A stretch of DNA of 64,000 bases from Alphaproteobacteria bacterium (GTDB lineage: Bacteria; Pseudomonadota; Alphaproteobacteria; CAAHEQ01; UBA3637). Location: contig JAGCKR010000062.1 of assembly GCA_017647405.1 (NCBI GenBank), forward strand, positions 62,001-126,000, read 5' to 3'. The notes beneath the pieces were generated by a model that saw nothing but the letters and a program-made list of their open reading frames with translations, did not search any database and was not told the DNA's origin. Below are positions 8,872 through 17,129 of this stretch, piece after piece. The position numbers were made by a program, and so were the translations under genes. Each line of letters begins with the position of its first letter. Within the stretch, counting starts at the first letter, position 1.

Positions 8872-11295
8872 ATGAAATATTCAAAAAGTGTTGATGAAAA
8901 ATGGCAAGCAAAATGGGAAGAAGAAGGATTATACCGCTTTGATGAATCCAAAATGGATAAAAAACTTTATTGCTTGGAAATGTTTTCCTATCCGTCAGCT
9001 GCCAATCTGCACTGCGGTCACTGGTATAACTATGGGGTCACGGATACATGGGCTCGCTTTAAAAAAATGCAAGGCTTCAATGTGTTTCATCCACAAGGAT
9101 TTGATGCCTTTGGTTTGCCGGCTGAAAACTATGCCATCAAAACAGGAATTCATCCAAAAGATTCCACAAATGCCAGCATCAAAACCATGCTTGAACAATA
9201 TAAAAACTTGGGCGGAAGCTATGATTTAAGCTATTTCCTTTCCACTTGCGATGAAGAATATTATAAATGGACACAATGGATTTTCTTAAAACTTTATGAA
9301 AAAGGTTTGGCTTATCAAAAAGAAGCCCCGGTGAACTGGTGCCCAAGCTGTCAAACGGTTTTAGCCAATGAACAAGTTGTTGACGGCAAATGTGAAAGAT
9401 GTAAATCCGAAGTTTCTCAACGCAAGATGAAACAATGGTTCTTTAAAATCACCGAATATGCCGATGAACTTTTAAAAGATATTGATTCACTTGACTGGCC
9501 GGAAAAAACAAAGAAAATCCAAAAAAACTGGATCGGCAAATCAACCGGTTCATTGCTCACGTTTGAAATTGATAACGGCATTAAACTGGATGCCTTCACC
9601 ACCAGAGCGGATACCTTATTCGGTTTAAGCTATGTTGTTATCGCACCGGAACATGAAGCCGTTGCTTCTTTAACAAAACCAGAATACAAAGAAGCAGTTG
9701 ATGCTTATTTAGAACAAGCCGCCAAAGTCAAAGAAATCGATCGTTTATCAACCGAACGGGAACGCACCGGCGTTTTCACCGGTTCTTATGCCACCAACCC
9801 GATTAACGGCGAAAAAGTGCCTGTTTGGGTGGCAGATTATGTGATCGCTTCTTATGGCACCGGTTTTGTGATGGCTGTTCCTGCTCATGATGAACGTGAC
9901 TTTGATTTTGCCAGCAAATATAACTTGCCAATCAAACGCGTGATTAACGACAAGAATAACGAACCGCAAGAATTACCTTTCTGTGAACATGGCGTTTTAG
10001 CTGATAGTGCTGAATTTACAGGCCTTTCAAGTAAAGAAGGTATCCTCGGCATTGTTAAAAAACTTGAAAAAGAAGGCAAAGGCAAACTGACAACAATGTT
10101 CCGTTTGCGTGACTGGCTTATTTCAAGACAACGCTATTGGGGTGCGCCAATTCCAATCGTCCATTGCGAAAAATGCGGTGCTGTTGCGGTTAAAGAACAA
10201 GACTTACCGGTTAAATTACCCTATAATGTTGAATTCAGACCGGATGGCAAATCACCACTTGCAAGATGTGATGAATTTATGAACACCACCTGTCCGAAAT
10301 GTGGCGGTAAAGCGCATAGAGATCCGGACACAATGGATACATTTGTTGATTCTTCTTGGTATTTCTTGCGTTTCCCTGATAATAAAAACGATAAAGAAGC
10401 CTTCAATAGCGAAAAAATCAATCAAATGTTGCCGGTTGATAAATATGTTGGCGGTCAAGAACATGCCACCATGCACTTGCTTTATGCCAGATTTTTCACA
10501 AAAGCTTTGCGTGACATGGGCTATTTAAATTTTGATGAACCATTTAAATCATTGGTTCACCAGGGGATGATTTTGGGACCTGACGGTCAAAAAATGAGCA
10601 AATCCAAAGGCAACACGATTAATCCGGATGGATATATTCAAAAATTCGGCTCCGATGTGTTAAGAATGTATCTTGAATTTGCCTTTGCCTATACCGAAGG
10701 TGGCCCGTGGAGCGATGCCGGTATTGAAGCGATTGCCAGATTTACAAAACGTATTGAATCCTTGTTTGAAAAATTTGAAGAAGCTCAAAATGATACAAAC
10801 GAAATCGGCAAAGATGAAAAAGAGTTAAACTATGTGCGCCATGCCTCTATTAAAGCCATTACGCATGATGTTGACTTGTTCCAATTTAACACGTCATTGG
10901 CGCGTATTATGGAATATTTGAACGCTTTAAATCAATATATGCAAGGCCCAATTAACAAAGCTTTCTTAAAGGAATGCTTGGATTCATTTGTCACTGTTTT
11001 AGCGCCATTTGCACCGCATTTTAGCGAAGAACTTTGGGAAGGTTTAGGACACACAAGCTCTGTTTTCAAAGAAGAATGGCCAAGCTTTGATGAAAAAGTG
11101 CTTCAAAACAAAGATAAAGTGATTGTTGTTCAAGTAAATGGCAAAATCAGAGCCAAACTTGAAGTTTCACCGGATACTTCAAAAGAAACCATTGAAGAAA
11201 TGGCTTTAAAAGAAGTCACGGCTTATACAGACGGTCATGAAATCGTTAAAACAATCTATGTGCCAAACAAATTGGTCAGCATCGTGATTAAATAA
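8872..11295 (+). CDS. leuS: Leucyl-tRNA synthetase
   Basis: This enzyme charges tRNA-Leu with leucine. It is a class I synthetase: the HIGH-type signature reads HCGH near residues 47-50, and KMSKS is at about 574-578. The CP1 editing region (Thr-Thr-Arg-Ala-Asp-Thr-Leu-Phe) and paired CxxC motifs in insertions are present. At 807 residues it is somewhat short for the family. I chose the ATG at 8872 over the in-frame ATG at 8860 because GAGAGG sits at the right distance before the former. A strong terminator follows. Confidence 0.97.
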   Translation: MKYSKSVDEKWQAKWEEEGLYRFDESKMDKKLYCLEMFSYPSAANLHCGHWYNYGVTDTWARFKKMQGFNVFHPQGFDAFGLPAENYAIKTGIHPKDSTNASIKTMLEQYKNLGGSYDLSYFLSTCDEEYYKWTQWIFLKLYEKGLAYQKEAPVNWCPSCQTVLANEQVVDGKCERCKSEVSQRKMKQWFFKITEYADELLKDIDSLDWPEKTKKIQKNWIGKSTGSLLTFEIDNGIKLDAFTTRADTLFGLSYVVIAPEHEAVASLTKPEYKEAVDAYLEQAAKVKEIDRLSTERERTGVFTGSYATNPINGEKVPVWVADYVIASYGTGFVMAVPAHDERDFDFASKYNLPIKRVINDKNNEPQELPFCEHGVLADSAEFTGLSSKEGILGIVKKLEKEGKGKLTTMFRLRDWLISRQRYWGAPIPIVHCEKCGAVAVKEQDLPVKLPYNVEFRPDGKSPLARCDEFMNTTCPKCGGKAHRDPDTMDTFVDSSWYFLRFPDNKNDKEAFNSEKINQMLPVDKYVGGQEHATMHLLYARFFTKALRDMGYLNFDEPFKSLVHQGMILGPDGQKMSKSKGNTINPDGYIQKFGSDVLRMYLEFAFAYTEGGPWSDAGIEAIARFTKRIESLFEKFEEAQNDTNEIGKDEKELNYVRHASIKAITHDVDLFQFNTSLARIMEYLNALNQYMQGPINKAFLKECLDSFVTVLAPFAPHFSEELWEGLGHTSSVFKEEWPSFDEKVLQNKDKVIVVQVNGKIRAKLEVSPDTSKETIEEMALKEVTAYTDGHEIVKTIYVPNKLVSIVIK

Positions 11296-11312
11296 CGATA
11301 AAAGCAATAAAA

Positions 11313-11340
11313 AAGCCACCGATTCCTCGGTGGTTTTTTT
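11313..11340 (+). terminator. Rho-independent terminator of leuS
   Basis: CCACCGA and TCGGTGG form a 7-bp stem with a TTCC loop, extended by flanking A/T pairs and followed by a run of seven T. Confidence 0.9.
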
Positions 11341-11369
11341 GTTATAAGATAATTTAAATAAAAACGCTT

Positions 11370-11640
11370 TTATGGTGTTACCCTTCTTAAAAAGTCACGC
11401 CCCCCTTCTTTATTCTTATCCACCAAAACCATTTTAAAATAAGCTTGTTTTGGGGTTCAAAGAGCAAAACTTCAGCGCGATCCTCTCTAGAAGAGCGTTT
11501 AACATACTTTCAATCATCCGAAAACGAAAGGGTATCCTCCCAAATTGGATGTCTTAAAATGATATTTAAACTCTTTGGCGTTTTTTTATCAATAGATTCA
11601 ATAATTTGTTTTGATTGAAAAAATTCAGCATTCAATAAGA
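11370..11640 (-). pseudogene. Decayed gene remnant, product not recognised
   Basis: The gap between leuS and the next gene holds no intact frame. The minus strand retains two coding-like pieces. The upstream piece (about 11640 to 11510) reads ...Ile-Leu-Arg-His-Pro-Ile-Trp-Glu-Asp and ends at TGA. The downstream piece continues with Arg-Ala-Glu-Val-Leu-Leu-Phe-Glu-Pro and needs a frameshift at an A-run near 11430 to reach Met-Val-Leu-Val-Asp-Lys and a TAA at 11370-11372. One in-frame stop plus one frameshift is consistent with a broken gene. No start or family was identified. The rest of the gap (11641-11762) shows nothing. Confidence 0.35.
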
Positions 11641-11762
11641 TTGGAGAAAGAATGAAAGAAAAAAAAACACCATAGGCAAAGAAAGACCCAATACCCTTCT
11701 CTCATGCCACCACCGTCCATCCAGTAAAGATTTTGGTAACTTATAAATTAAACAAATACTAT

Positions 11763-11810
11763 AATAACAAAAAAGGGAAAGACTAAAAGTTCTTTCCCTT
11801 TTTTGTTATT
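11763..11810. terminator. Bidirectional terminator with a 20-bp perfect stem
   Basis: Bases 11763-11782 and 11791-11810 are perfect inverted complements around an 8-base loop, with A-rich and T-rich arms. It lies just past the 3' end of the leftward TRL-like pair and can terminate in both directions. Confidence 0.9.
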
Positions 11811-11824
11811 TGTTATTCTTCTTT

Positions 11825-12166
11825 CTATTTTTCCAGCCCATAGGCTTTGATAGTAAGTTTTCCAAACATACCAAAAACACTAGCCCATTCATAATCTACA
11901 TAAGCCGCATTTTCCAATAAACCATCTTTAAGAGCTTTTTTCAAAGAAGCATCTCCTATCGCAAAACTTAAAATATAATATGCAACATGAATGGTTGATG
12001 CTTCCCCATATGTTTTTATAAGTTTTTGCTTATCAAAGTTTATTGTTAAAGGTGCTTTAACACCTGTAACAATACCTCCTGTTGATGGCACAAAAGGAGC
12101 CCTCGGAGCACTCACACACCCTTGCAAAAGAAGCATCACAAATAACATTGCGAATACTTTTTTCAC
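11825..12166 (-). CDS. TRL-like family lipoprotein
   Basis: A 113-residue protein with a lipoprotein signal peptide ending Leu-Leu-Gln-Gly-Cys, so it is probably acylated at Cys and anchored in an envelope membrane. The mature part has the TRL-like pattern: Gly-Gly-Ile-Val, Lys-Ala-Pro-Leu, a Gly-Asp-Ala-Ser-Leu central helix, and a closing Val-Asp-Tyr... Gly-x-Phe-Gly-x-x-Thr-Ile strand. It starts at GTG (12166), with GGAG inside the end of the preceding gene, two bases after that gene's stop. The pair looks like a tandem duplication. The family's function is unknown. Confidence 0.8.
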   Translation of the reverse strand: MKKVFAMLFVMLLLQGCVSAPRAPFVPSTGGIVTGVKAPLTINFDKQKLIKTYGEASTIHVAYYILSFAIGDASLKKALKDGLLENAAYVDYEWASVFGMFGKLTIKAYGLEK

Positions 12167-12168
12167 AC

Positions 12169-12495
12169 CTAATCTCCATAAACATAAACTGTTGTTTTAG
12201 TAAACAATCCAAAAAACACATTCGTAAAATTATAATCAGTATGTTTTATAACTTTAATGTTTCCATCTTTTGCAGCAGACTGAATACTTGTATCTCCAAA
12301 AGCAAATAAACCCATAAAACTATGAGCCGTTGAAGAACCAACTTTGTTACCCAAATCAGTATTATTATATTCAATTGATAATGGAGCCTTTGTATCACTA
12401 TATATTGCGCCTGTTGATGGCTTAAACGGAGCAACAGTCATTGAACAGCCTGTTAGCGCCATTAACATAAATACAACTGATAAATATTTTTTCAT
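12169..12495 (-). CDS. TRL-like family lipoprotein, upstream copy
   Basis: This 108-residue paralogue of the next gene has a lipobox Leu-Thr-Gly-Cys, then the same order of motifs: Ser-Thr-Gly-Ala-Ile-Tyr, Lys-Ala-Pro-Leu-Ser-Ile, Phe-Gly-Asp-Thr-Ser-Ile, His-Thr-Asp-Tyr-Asn-Phe. The ATG is preceded by GGAAAGGA. It starts only 26 bases downstream of the porin terminator, so it either depends on readthrough or uses a weak promoter overlapping that hairpin. Envelope lipoprotein of unknown role. Confidence 0.8.
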   Translation of the reverse strand: MKKYLSVVFMLMALTGCSMTVAPFKPSTGAIYSDTKAPLSIEYNNTDLGNKVGSSTAHSFMGLFAFGDTSIQSAAKDGNIKVIKHTDYNFTNVFFGLFTKTTVYVYGD

Positions 12496-12521
12496 TTAAT
12501 CAAAATCCTTTCCTTAACACT

Positions 12522-12557
12522 AAAAAATCTTAAGAGGTCCCCCTCTTAAGATTTTTT
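12522..12557 (-). terminator. Terminator between the porin-like gene and the TRL pair
   Basis: A perfect 16-bp stem (12522-12537 with 12542-12557) around a 4-base loop, with T/A-rich arms. It is placed as the terminator of the leftward porin-like gene and could act as an attenuator for the TRL genes. Confidence 0.85.
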
Positions 12558-12617
12558 TATCAAAACATACCAAATTATGCAAGCTTCAATCTAATTTTTA
12601 AAGAAAATTATATCACC

Positions 12618-13181
12618 CTAAAACATAAACCTTAAACCGGCATAGGTTTCAACGGCGTCAAATGAAAGGTCTTTGTCTTGATTTTCAAGTTGTACCTCTC
12701 CCATATCAACATATTTCATGCCCACATCCAAAGCCAAATTGCGATTTAAATGGAACCCAACACCGGCCCCCGCATTCCATGCAAAATTTGAACCGGAAAT
12801 ATCATCTCCTTTGTAAGAAACATCATGTTGGGCCACCCCAACACCCGCCATAATATACGGACGCACATAATAGGATAATTGCAAATCAACATAGCTATTC
12901 ACCATCACACGGTTAAACTTGGCTTCAACGATATCGCCATAAGAAAAGCCATCTTCTTCAATTTCAGCTTCGGTTAAATGCGTATATTCCACCTCTGCCC
13001 GCAAAGGACCGGCAGCAACCCCAACGGCAACACCAGGTGCAAAAGAAGCATCGTGATGATCTTGCACCATTGTTTCACGCACATCACTTAACCCCATCCG
13101 CGGTGAAATATACCCTTTTGTTCCGGCAAATGACGAAACAGATAAGATAAAAACTGTTGAAAATAAAATTAATTTTTTCAT
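12618..13181 (-). CDS. Porin-family outer-membrane beta-barrel protein
   Basis: A 187-residue protein with an N-terminal signal peptide (hydrophobic to Ser-Ser-Phe-Ala-Gly) and alternating amphipathic strands ending in Leu-Arg-Phe-Met-Phe, the C-terminal aromatic typical of barrels inserted by BamA. Gly-Ala-Gly-Val-Gly-Phe and Tyr-Val-Arg-Pro-Tyr are usual in small eight-stranded OmpA-like or OMP_b-brl proteins. I place the start at 13181, after AAGGAGGAG; a longer reading would run back over the tRNA-Pro locus. The promoter is a full consensus, so expression should be high. Substrate or role unknown. Confidence 0.88.
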   Translation of the reverse strand: MKKLILFSTVFILSVSSFAGTKGYISPRMGLSDVRETMVQDHHDASFAPGVAVGVAAGPLRAEVEYTHLTEAEIEEDGFSYGDIVEAKFNRVMVNSYVDLQLSYYVRPYIMAGVGVAQHDVSYKGDDISGSNFAWNAGAGVGFHLNRNLALDVGMKYVDMGEVQLENQDKDLSFDAVETYAGLRFMF

Positions 13182-13206
13182 AAACTCCTCCTTGAAAAAC
13201 GCATAT

Positions 13207-13235
13207 ATTATACCACAAAATCGGGAATTTGTCAA
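13207..13235 (-). promoter_or_regulatory. Consensus promoter of the porin-like gene
   Basis: Read on the minus strand: TTGACA (13235-13230), exactly 17 bases, TATAAT (13212-13207). Both hexamers match the sigma70 consensus perfectly. Confidence 0.85.
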
Positions 13236-13252
13236 GAAAACAAAAAAAGAGC

Positions 13253-13281
13253 TTGACAAGGAAAAAGAAAAGGAGTAAAAA
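13253..13281 (+). promoter_or_regulatory. Promoter of tRNA-Pro
   Basis: TTGACA (13253-13258), 17 bases, TAAAAA (13276-13281), 16 bases before the mature tRNA. It is divergent from the porin-like promoter. Confidence 0.6.
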
Positions 13282-13297
13282 AGATACACTTTCTTAT

Positions 13298-13374
13298 CGA
13301 AACGTAGCTCAGCCTGGTAGAGCACTACGTTCGGGACGTAGGGGCCGGAGGTTCAAATCCTCTCGTTTCGACCA
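13298..13374 (+). tRNA. tRNA-Pro (CGG)
   Basis: The 77-base cloverleaf has acceptor arms CGAAACG (13298-13304) and CGTTTCG (13364-13370), D-stem GCTC/GAGC, anticodon stem CTACG/CGTAG with loop TTCGGGA (anticodon CGG), T-stem GGAGG/CCTCT and an encoded CCA (13372-13374). Confidence 0.95.
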
Positions 13375-13377
13375 GAT

Positions 13378-13416
13378 ATAAATAAAAGCTCACTCTTGAA
13401 GTGGGCTTTTATTTAT
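13378..13416 (+). terminator. Terminator of tRNA-Pro
   Basis: A long hairpin pairs AATAAAAGCTCACT with AGTGGGCTTTTATT (one G-T pair) just past the CCA end. Confidence 0.8.
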
Positions 13417-13542
13417 GTCCGTGTAAAGGGATTATTCGAACCTCCGGAGAAAGGAGGTTCAACCGCCGAAAAAAGGCGGACGGGAGAACGCCGGTTTTGT
13501 GTAACAAAATTTTTCAAGGACAGCGAAGGCGAAGCCATAGCA

Positions 13543-13563
13543 AAATCCTCTCGTTTCGACCAG
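13543..13563 (+). repeat. Duplicated 3' end of tRNA-Pro
   Basis: The 21 bases equal 13355-13375 of the tRNA gene: end of the T-loop, T-stem, acceptor arm, CCA and one further base. There is no 5' half, so it is not a functional tRNA. Confidence 0.85.
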
Positions 13564-13600
13564 TTATAAAAAAGACCGCCGTTTGGCGGTTTTTTTATAA
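13564..13600 (+). terminator. Terminator after the duplicated tRNA end
   Basis: A palindrome with TTATAAAAAA and TTTTTTATAA outer arms, ACCGCC/GGCGGT inner stem and GTTT loop. It is a second terminator in the tRNA-Pro transcription unit. Confidence 0.8.
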
Positions 13601-13774
13601 CTCATCGGATATGAGGGGACGCGAACCTCCGGAGAAAGGAGGTTCAACCGCCGAAAAAAGGCGGACGGGAGAACGCCGGTTTTGTGTAACAAAATTTTCT
13701 TTTTACTTCCCCTCTTGCCTATCTTTTAAAATTGCCGTAGAATGATTCAAAAATCAAATAAAAAGGGCTATATC

Positions 13775-14641
13775 ATGATTGATTTACACATGCATTCCAT
13801 TTATTCAGACGGCGATAAAACCATTGAAGAAAATTTAAAAACTTGCGAGAGCAAAGGCCTGAAATATATCTCACTCACAGATCATAATACTATCAAACAA
13901 TATGATGACCCTGCCCTTCATCAAAATCTTTTTAGCGGGAAAATCATTAAAGGGCTTGAAATGGATGCTTTTTTTCAAAACAAAAAAATTGAAATTTTAG
14001 CCTATAAAATCAAAAATACCGAAGTGATAGATAACTGGAATCAAAAATTCTTTTCAAAAGAGCGTCGCCAACTTCTTCAAGAAAAAGTCCGTCAAAAACT
14101 GATTGAAGCTTGCGATAAAAATAAGCTGATTTATGATAAATCTATTTTGTATCAAGAAATCCCCGAAAATGATTATATTTCCGTTTATATTTATAATGAG
14201 CTGATGAAACATCCCGAAAATATCCCTGTTTTAGGGGAACTTGCCAACAGCTTAAATGCTTTTATCCGCAAAGGCCTTCTCAATCCCGAAAGTGATTATT
14301 GCGTTGTTGCCAAAGAAGATGGCGAACCCAACTTTAAAGACGTGATTGATACCATTCATCAAGCAGGTGGGCTTGCTTTTTTAGCGCATCCTTTTGAATA
14401 TCGTTTTACGAATACAATTCAATTTATCAATGAGTTTCGCGCCCAAAAAGAGCTAGATGGGATTGAATGCTTTCACCCATCTGCTACAAAAGAGCAACAA
14501 AAGTTACTGCTTGATTATGCAAAAACCAATGCTCTTTTTGTCAGCGGTGGATGCGATAGTCATGGCAATAAAACGCCGGATAGACAAATCGGCCATCTGA
14601 ATATTTTAAAACAACATATTGAAAACTGGGTAAATTTATAG
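13775..14641 (+). CDS. PHP-domain phosphoesterase
   Basis: The 288-residue protein has the metal-binding motifs of the PHP superfamily: His-x-His near the N-terminus (Leu-His-Met-His-Ser), Thr-Asp-His-Asn, Phe-Leu-Ala-His-Pro, Glu-Cys-Phe-His-Pro and a C-terminal Cys-Asp-Ser-His-Gly. This arrangement matches the YciV/RNase AM or nucleoside-bisphosphate phosphatase group, which hydrolyses phosphate monoesters or 5' RNA ends using three metal ions. I prefer the ATG at 13775, preceded by AAAAGGG, to the one at 13742. It is convergent with the next gene, with a five-base gap. The exact substrate cannot be told from sequence. Confidence 0.85.
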   Translation: MIDLHMHSIYSDGDKTIEENLKTCESKGLKYISLTDHNTIKQYDDPALHQNLFSGKIIKGLEMDAFFQNKKIEILAYKIKNTEVIDNWNQKFFSKERRQLLQEKVRQKLIEACDKNKLIYDKSILYQEIPENDYISVYIYNELMKHPENIPVLGELANSLNAFIRKGLLNPESDYCVVAKEDGEPNFKDVIDTIHQAGGLAFLAHPFEYRFTNTIQFINEFRAQKELDGIECFHPSATKEQQKLLLDYAKTNALFVSGGCDSHGNKTPDRQIGHLNILKQHIENWVNL

Positions 14642-14646
14642 TCCAC

Positions 14647-15720
14647 TTATTCAACAGCACTTTCCAAAATTGATACTTGTTTATTTAAAGGATCAATTTC
14701 GCATAATGCCCCATAAGGCAAAAGAAGTTGCGGCACCGTATGGCCAAAATCCATATTGGTCACAATCGGCATATCCACATCAAATTCTTTGCAAACTTTT
14801 AAAAGAACGGCGTCATATTCTTCATAACTTTTTAAATAAGCTTCTTTTATCGCCGATTCACTTTCATCAAACTCGCCACCTGGTCTTGCAAACAAAATTC
14901 CTTTTAACTCCTGTAAAATCCCTTGCGCGCCCAAATTACGCATCATATAAAGTAAACTTAAAGGCGAAGGCCTTTCTTCACTTGTTTCCAAAAATAAAAT
15001 CGCACCCGCCCATTCTTCTTTTTCGGGCCATAAAGAAGTGCCATTAATAAATTGAAAAAGATCCATACACCCGCCAAGTAATCTCCCCTGAACCTTCCTT
15101 TTACTTCCAATATATCGCCAAGGGGTTGAAGGGATATGCGAACGAAGTGGCGCATTTTGAAGCGCCCAATCTATTCTATCAACAATAAAAAAATCACTTT
15201 CAGAAAGCTTTCCAATCGCCTTTGTTGAAAAAAGCGTTTTTTTCGTATTTTGAAGCAACAAATCAGGAACACCGCCATTTTCTCCATATCCAAACAAAAG
15301 GCAGGGAGAATAAAAAGAGCTTAAACCAGCTTTAAAACACATAAAATGATTTACTGTTGTATCCGACATACCCAAAAATATTTTTGGATTTTTCCGCATT
15401 ATTTCAAAATGTTTTTCGTTCATCAATGGCAGTAATCGAATGGTATCATCACCGCCAATATTCGTTAAAATTGCTTTCACATCCTTATTTTCAAAAGCCC
15501 ACATTAAATCATCTAACCGAAGTTTTGGATTTTGATAAAGCATTTCAGCAGAAGCTCGTGCATGTGGTGCTTCAACACTTTTCACATCAAAAGCTGTTTC
15601 AAATTGCTTTTTTGACTGTTCATATCGGTAAGGAAAAACACTTGCCCCTCCCCATGAAAGCGAAACAGTGGCAACTAAATCACCCGTCTTTAACGCTTTG
15701 GGTTTTATTAAATTTTTCAT
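14647..15720 (-). CDS. S66-family peptidase (LD-carboxypeptidase / MccF-like)
   Basis: The 357-residue protein shows the catalytic triad of the S66 family: Ser119 in Gly-Met-Ser-Asp-Thr, Glu245 in Leu-Glu-Thr-Ser-Glu, and His327 in Phe-Gly-His-Thr. Members are cytosolic LD-carboxypeptidases that trim tetrapeptides in murein recycling, or MccF-type enzymes that inactivate microcin C-like peptide-nucleotides. There is no signal peptide. The ATG at 15720 follows GAGGAGG. An MFS gene lies 14 bases upstream on the same strand, so hydrolysis and export may be coupled; the length and partner favour the MccF side, but this is inference. Confidence 0.88.
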   Translation of the reverse strand: MKNLIKPKALKTGDLVATVSLSWGGASVFPYRYEQSKKQFETAFDVKSVEAPHARASAEMLYQNPKLRLDDLMWAFENKDVKAILTNIGGDDTIRLLPLMNEKHFEIMRKNPKIFLGMSDTTVNHFMCFKAGLSSFYSPCLLFGYGENGGVPDLLLQNTKKTLFSTKAIGKLSESDFFIVDRIDWALQNAPLRSHIPSTPWRYIGSKRKVQGRLLGGCMDLFQFINGTSLWPEKEEWAGAILFLETSEERPSPLSLLYMMRNLGAQGILQELKGILFARPGGEFDESESAIKEAYLKSYEEYDAVLLKVCKEFDVDMPIVTNMDFGHTVPQLLLPYGALCEIDPLNKQVSILESAVE

Positions 15721-15734
15721 TTTTCCTCCTCTTT

Positions 15735-16910
15735 TTATGCCTTTTTATAAACTGTTTTAAAAAGCAATCCTGAAACAATCAAAATTAAAAGTTTAACAAC
15801 AATGCCCAAAATAATCGCAAACGCCGGTCCAAACAAATCTCCTAACACACCAAATAACACCATAACAATAGCCAGCAAAATACCAGATAAAAAAGAAATA
15901 ATCGATTGCATCGTTGCGCGTTGATTGGGCGAAAATTCTTTTTGCATAATATCCGCATTTGCCGTTCTTGCCGTTCCATAAAAAAGATTAACACTCGACA
16001 TGATAAATGGCGTAAAAACATTGCTTAAAAGAACGCCCAACCCACGAACAAACACATTTCCAATCATTGAAAAAAAGAAAAGCCGAATCATTCCAATCTT
16101 TCTGATATAAGGAACAATAAAAAAGCTGACAATTCCGCAAAGCTGTTTTAAAAACCTTGCCATATTAATCAGCCAGTCTGAAACAAACATCTGAAAATAA
16201 GCACTTTCAAACCGAAAGGAAGCCATTCCAAAAGCATTATCAATTAATTGAATGCAGGCAAAGAAACGAAGCCTTTTATTCCGGCGCAACCGTCTAAAAG
16301 CAATTAAAAAATGCTTATAAGAATTAACTTTCTCATTTCCCCTGATTCTCTTTGGTTCAATAAAGAAATAAACAACACCGACTTGAAGAAGTGCCGGCAA
16401 AACAGAAACCCAAGCCAATGTCTGAATGGAAAAAAAGTATGATATCACCGCCGCTGAAATGGCGCTCACCGCTAATCCAATTTGGTTCCAGCCGCCATTT
16501 TTAGCATATTGAACATTAAAATCCCCCTGCTCTTTTAACTCTTCCATTGTTTCATAAACAAGGGCTTCTTGCGTACCGGAAGCAATGGCCGCACTTGTTC
16601 CCCAACACACAGAGCCAACAAACAATAACCAAGGGCAAGAAAACTCACCGGCTAATGCCCAACAAAGAAAAGTAATAAACACTAAAATTGGCGACCAAAG
16701 AAGTATTTGCCGCCTTCCTTTATGATCCGAAAAAATACCCACCGGAATTTCCATAAAAGTTGTTACCAAGGATGAAAAAGCAAACACCGCTGTTGCCATG
16801 GCATAAGAATGGGTAATTTGCTCAAAATAAATAATGGATAAAGTTGAAAGAGGCCATAAACCACCCAAAAAATTATCCCATTTAAATAAAGTTAGATTTC
16901 TTCGTATCAT
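15735..16910 (-). CDS. MFS transporter
   Basis: A 391-residue inner-membrane protein with about 12 hydrophobic segments. The loop after helix 2 has Gly-x-x-Ser-Asp-x-x-Gly-Arg-Arg, the MFS motif A. The middle loop is rich in Arg and Lys (Arg-Arg-Leu-Arg-Arg-Asn-Lys-Arg), as expected for the cytoplasmic domain linker. It precedes the S66 peptidase by 14 bases and likely shares its mRNA. Similar proteins are drug or peptide exporters; the substrate here is not identifiable. Confidence 0.9.
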   Translation of the reverse strand: MIRRNLTLFKWDNFLGGLWPLSTLSIIYFEQITHSYAMATAVFAFSSLVTTFMEIPVGIFSDHKGRRQILLWSPILVFITFLCWALAGEFSCPWLLFVGSVCWGTSAAIASGTQEALVYETMEELKEQGDFNVQYAKNGGWNQIGLAVSAISAAVISYFFSIQTLAWVSVLPALLQVGVVYFFIEPKRIRGNEKVNSYKHFLIAFRRLRRNKRLRFFACIQLIDNAFGMASFRFESAYFQMFVSDWLINMARFLKQLCGIVSFFIVPYIRKIGMIRLFFFSMIGNVFVRGLGVLLSNVFTPFIMSSVNLFYGTARTANADIMQKEFSPNQRATMQSIISFLSGILLAIVMVLFGVLGDLFGPAFAIILGIVVKLLILIVSGLLFKTVYKKA

Positions 16911-16942
16911 ACCATTATTTCCTTAACTATTTGATTTTTATA

Positions 16943-16971
16943 TATTTACCAAAAATTTTATATTTTTTCAA
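16943..16971 (-). promoter_or_regulatory. Possible promoter of the MFS-peptidase pair
   Basis: On the minus strand: TTGAAA (16971-16966), 17 bases, TAAATA (16948-16943). The region is very AT-rich, so the match is less telling. Confidence 0.4.
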
Positions 16972-17129
16972 CTTCTTTTTATTAAATTAAAAAATATTTT
17001 TTATAAAAATAATACAAACAAAATCAAAAGATTATAAAAAAAATCCCCCTCGAAAGAAAAATACATATTGACTTTTTTATTTAAAATAATACATTTAATA
17101 CATATCCACACAAAAATAAGGAGCATTTT

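Larger units (their letters stand above)
13437..13698 (+). repeat. Two identical 77-bp structured repeats after tRNA-Pro
   Basis: Bases 13437-13513 and 13622-13698 match at 77 of 77 positions. Each contains three inverted repeats: GAACCTCC/GGAGGTTC (the second arm equals the 5' half of the tRNA T-arm), CCGCC/GGCGG and TTTTGT/ACAAAA. Between the copies lie a 21-base copy of the tRNA 3' end (13543-13563) and a terminator. The layout resembles the tRNA-Tyr 3'-end repeats (rtT) of the E. coli tyrT locus. An Arg/Lys-rich reading frame crosses the region but is probably not a gene. Confidence 0.85.

Noticed and set aside
12618-13325. 235-residue version of the porin-like protein
   Set aside because: The extension reads through the promoter and into tRNA-Pro. 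The shorter form starts with a normal signal peptide after AAGGAGG.
13401-13745. 114-residue Arg/Lys-rich open frame over the tRNA-Pro repeats
   Set aside because: It runs through terminators and a tRNA 3'-end copy and has no ribosome site. It mirrors the repeat rather than a protein, although a similar frame (tpr) is described at E. coli tyrT.
14670-15773. Plus-strand open frames opposite the S66 peptidase gene
   Set aside because: The opposite strand has a full catalytic triad, normal length and an AGGAGG site; these frames are shadows.
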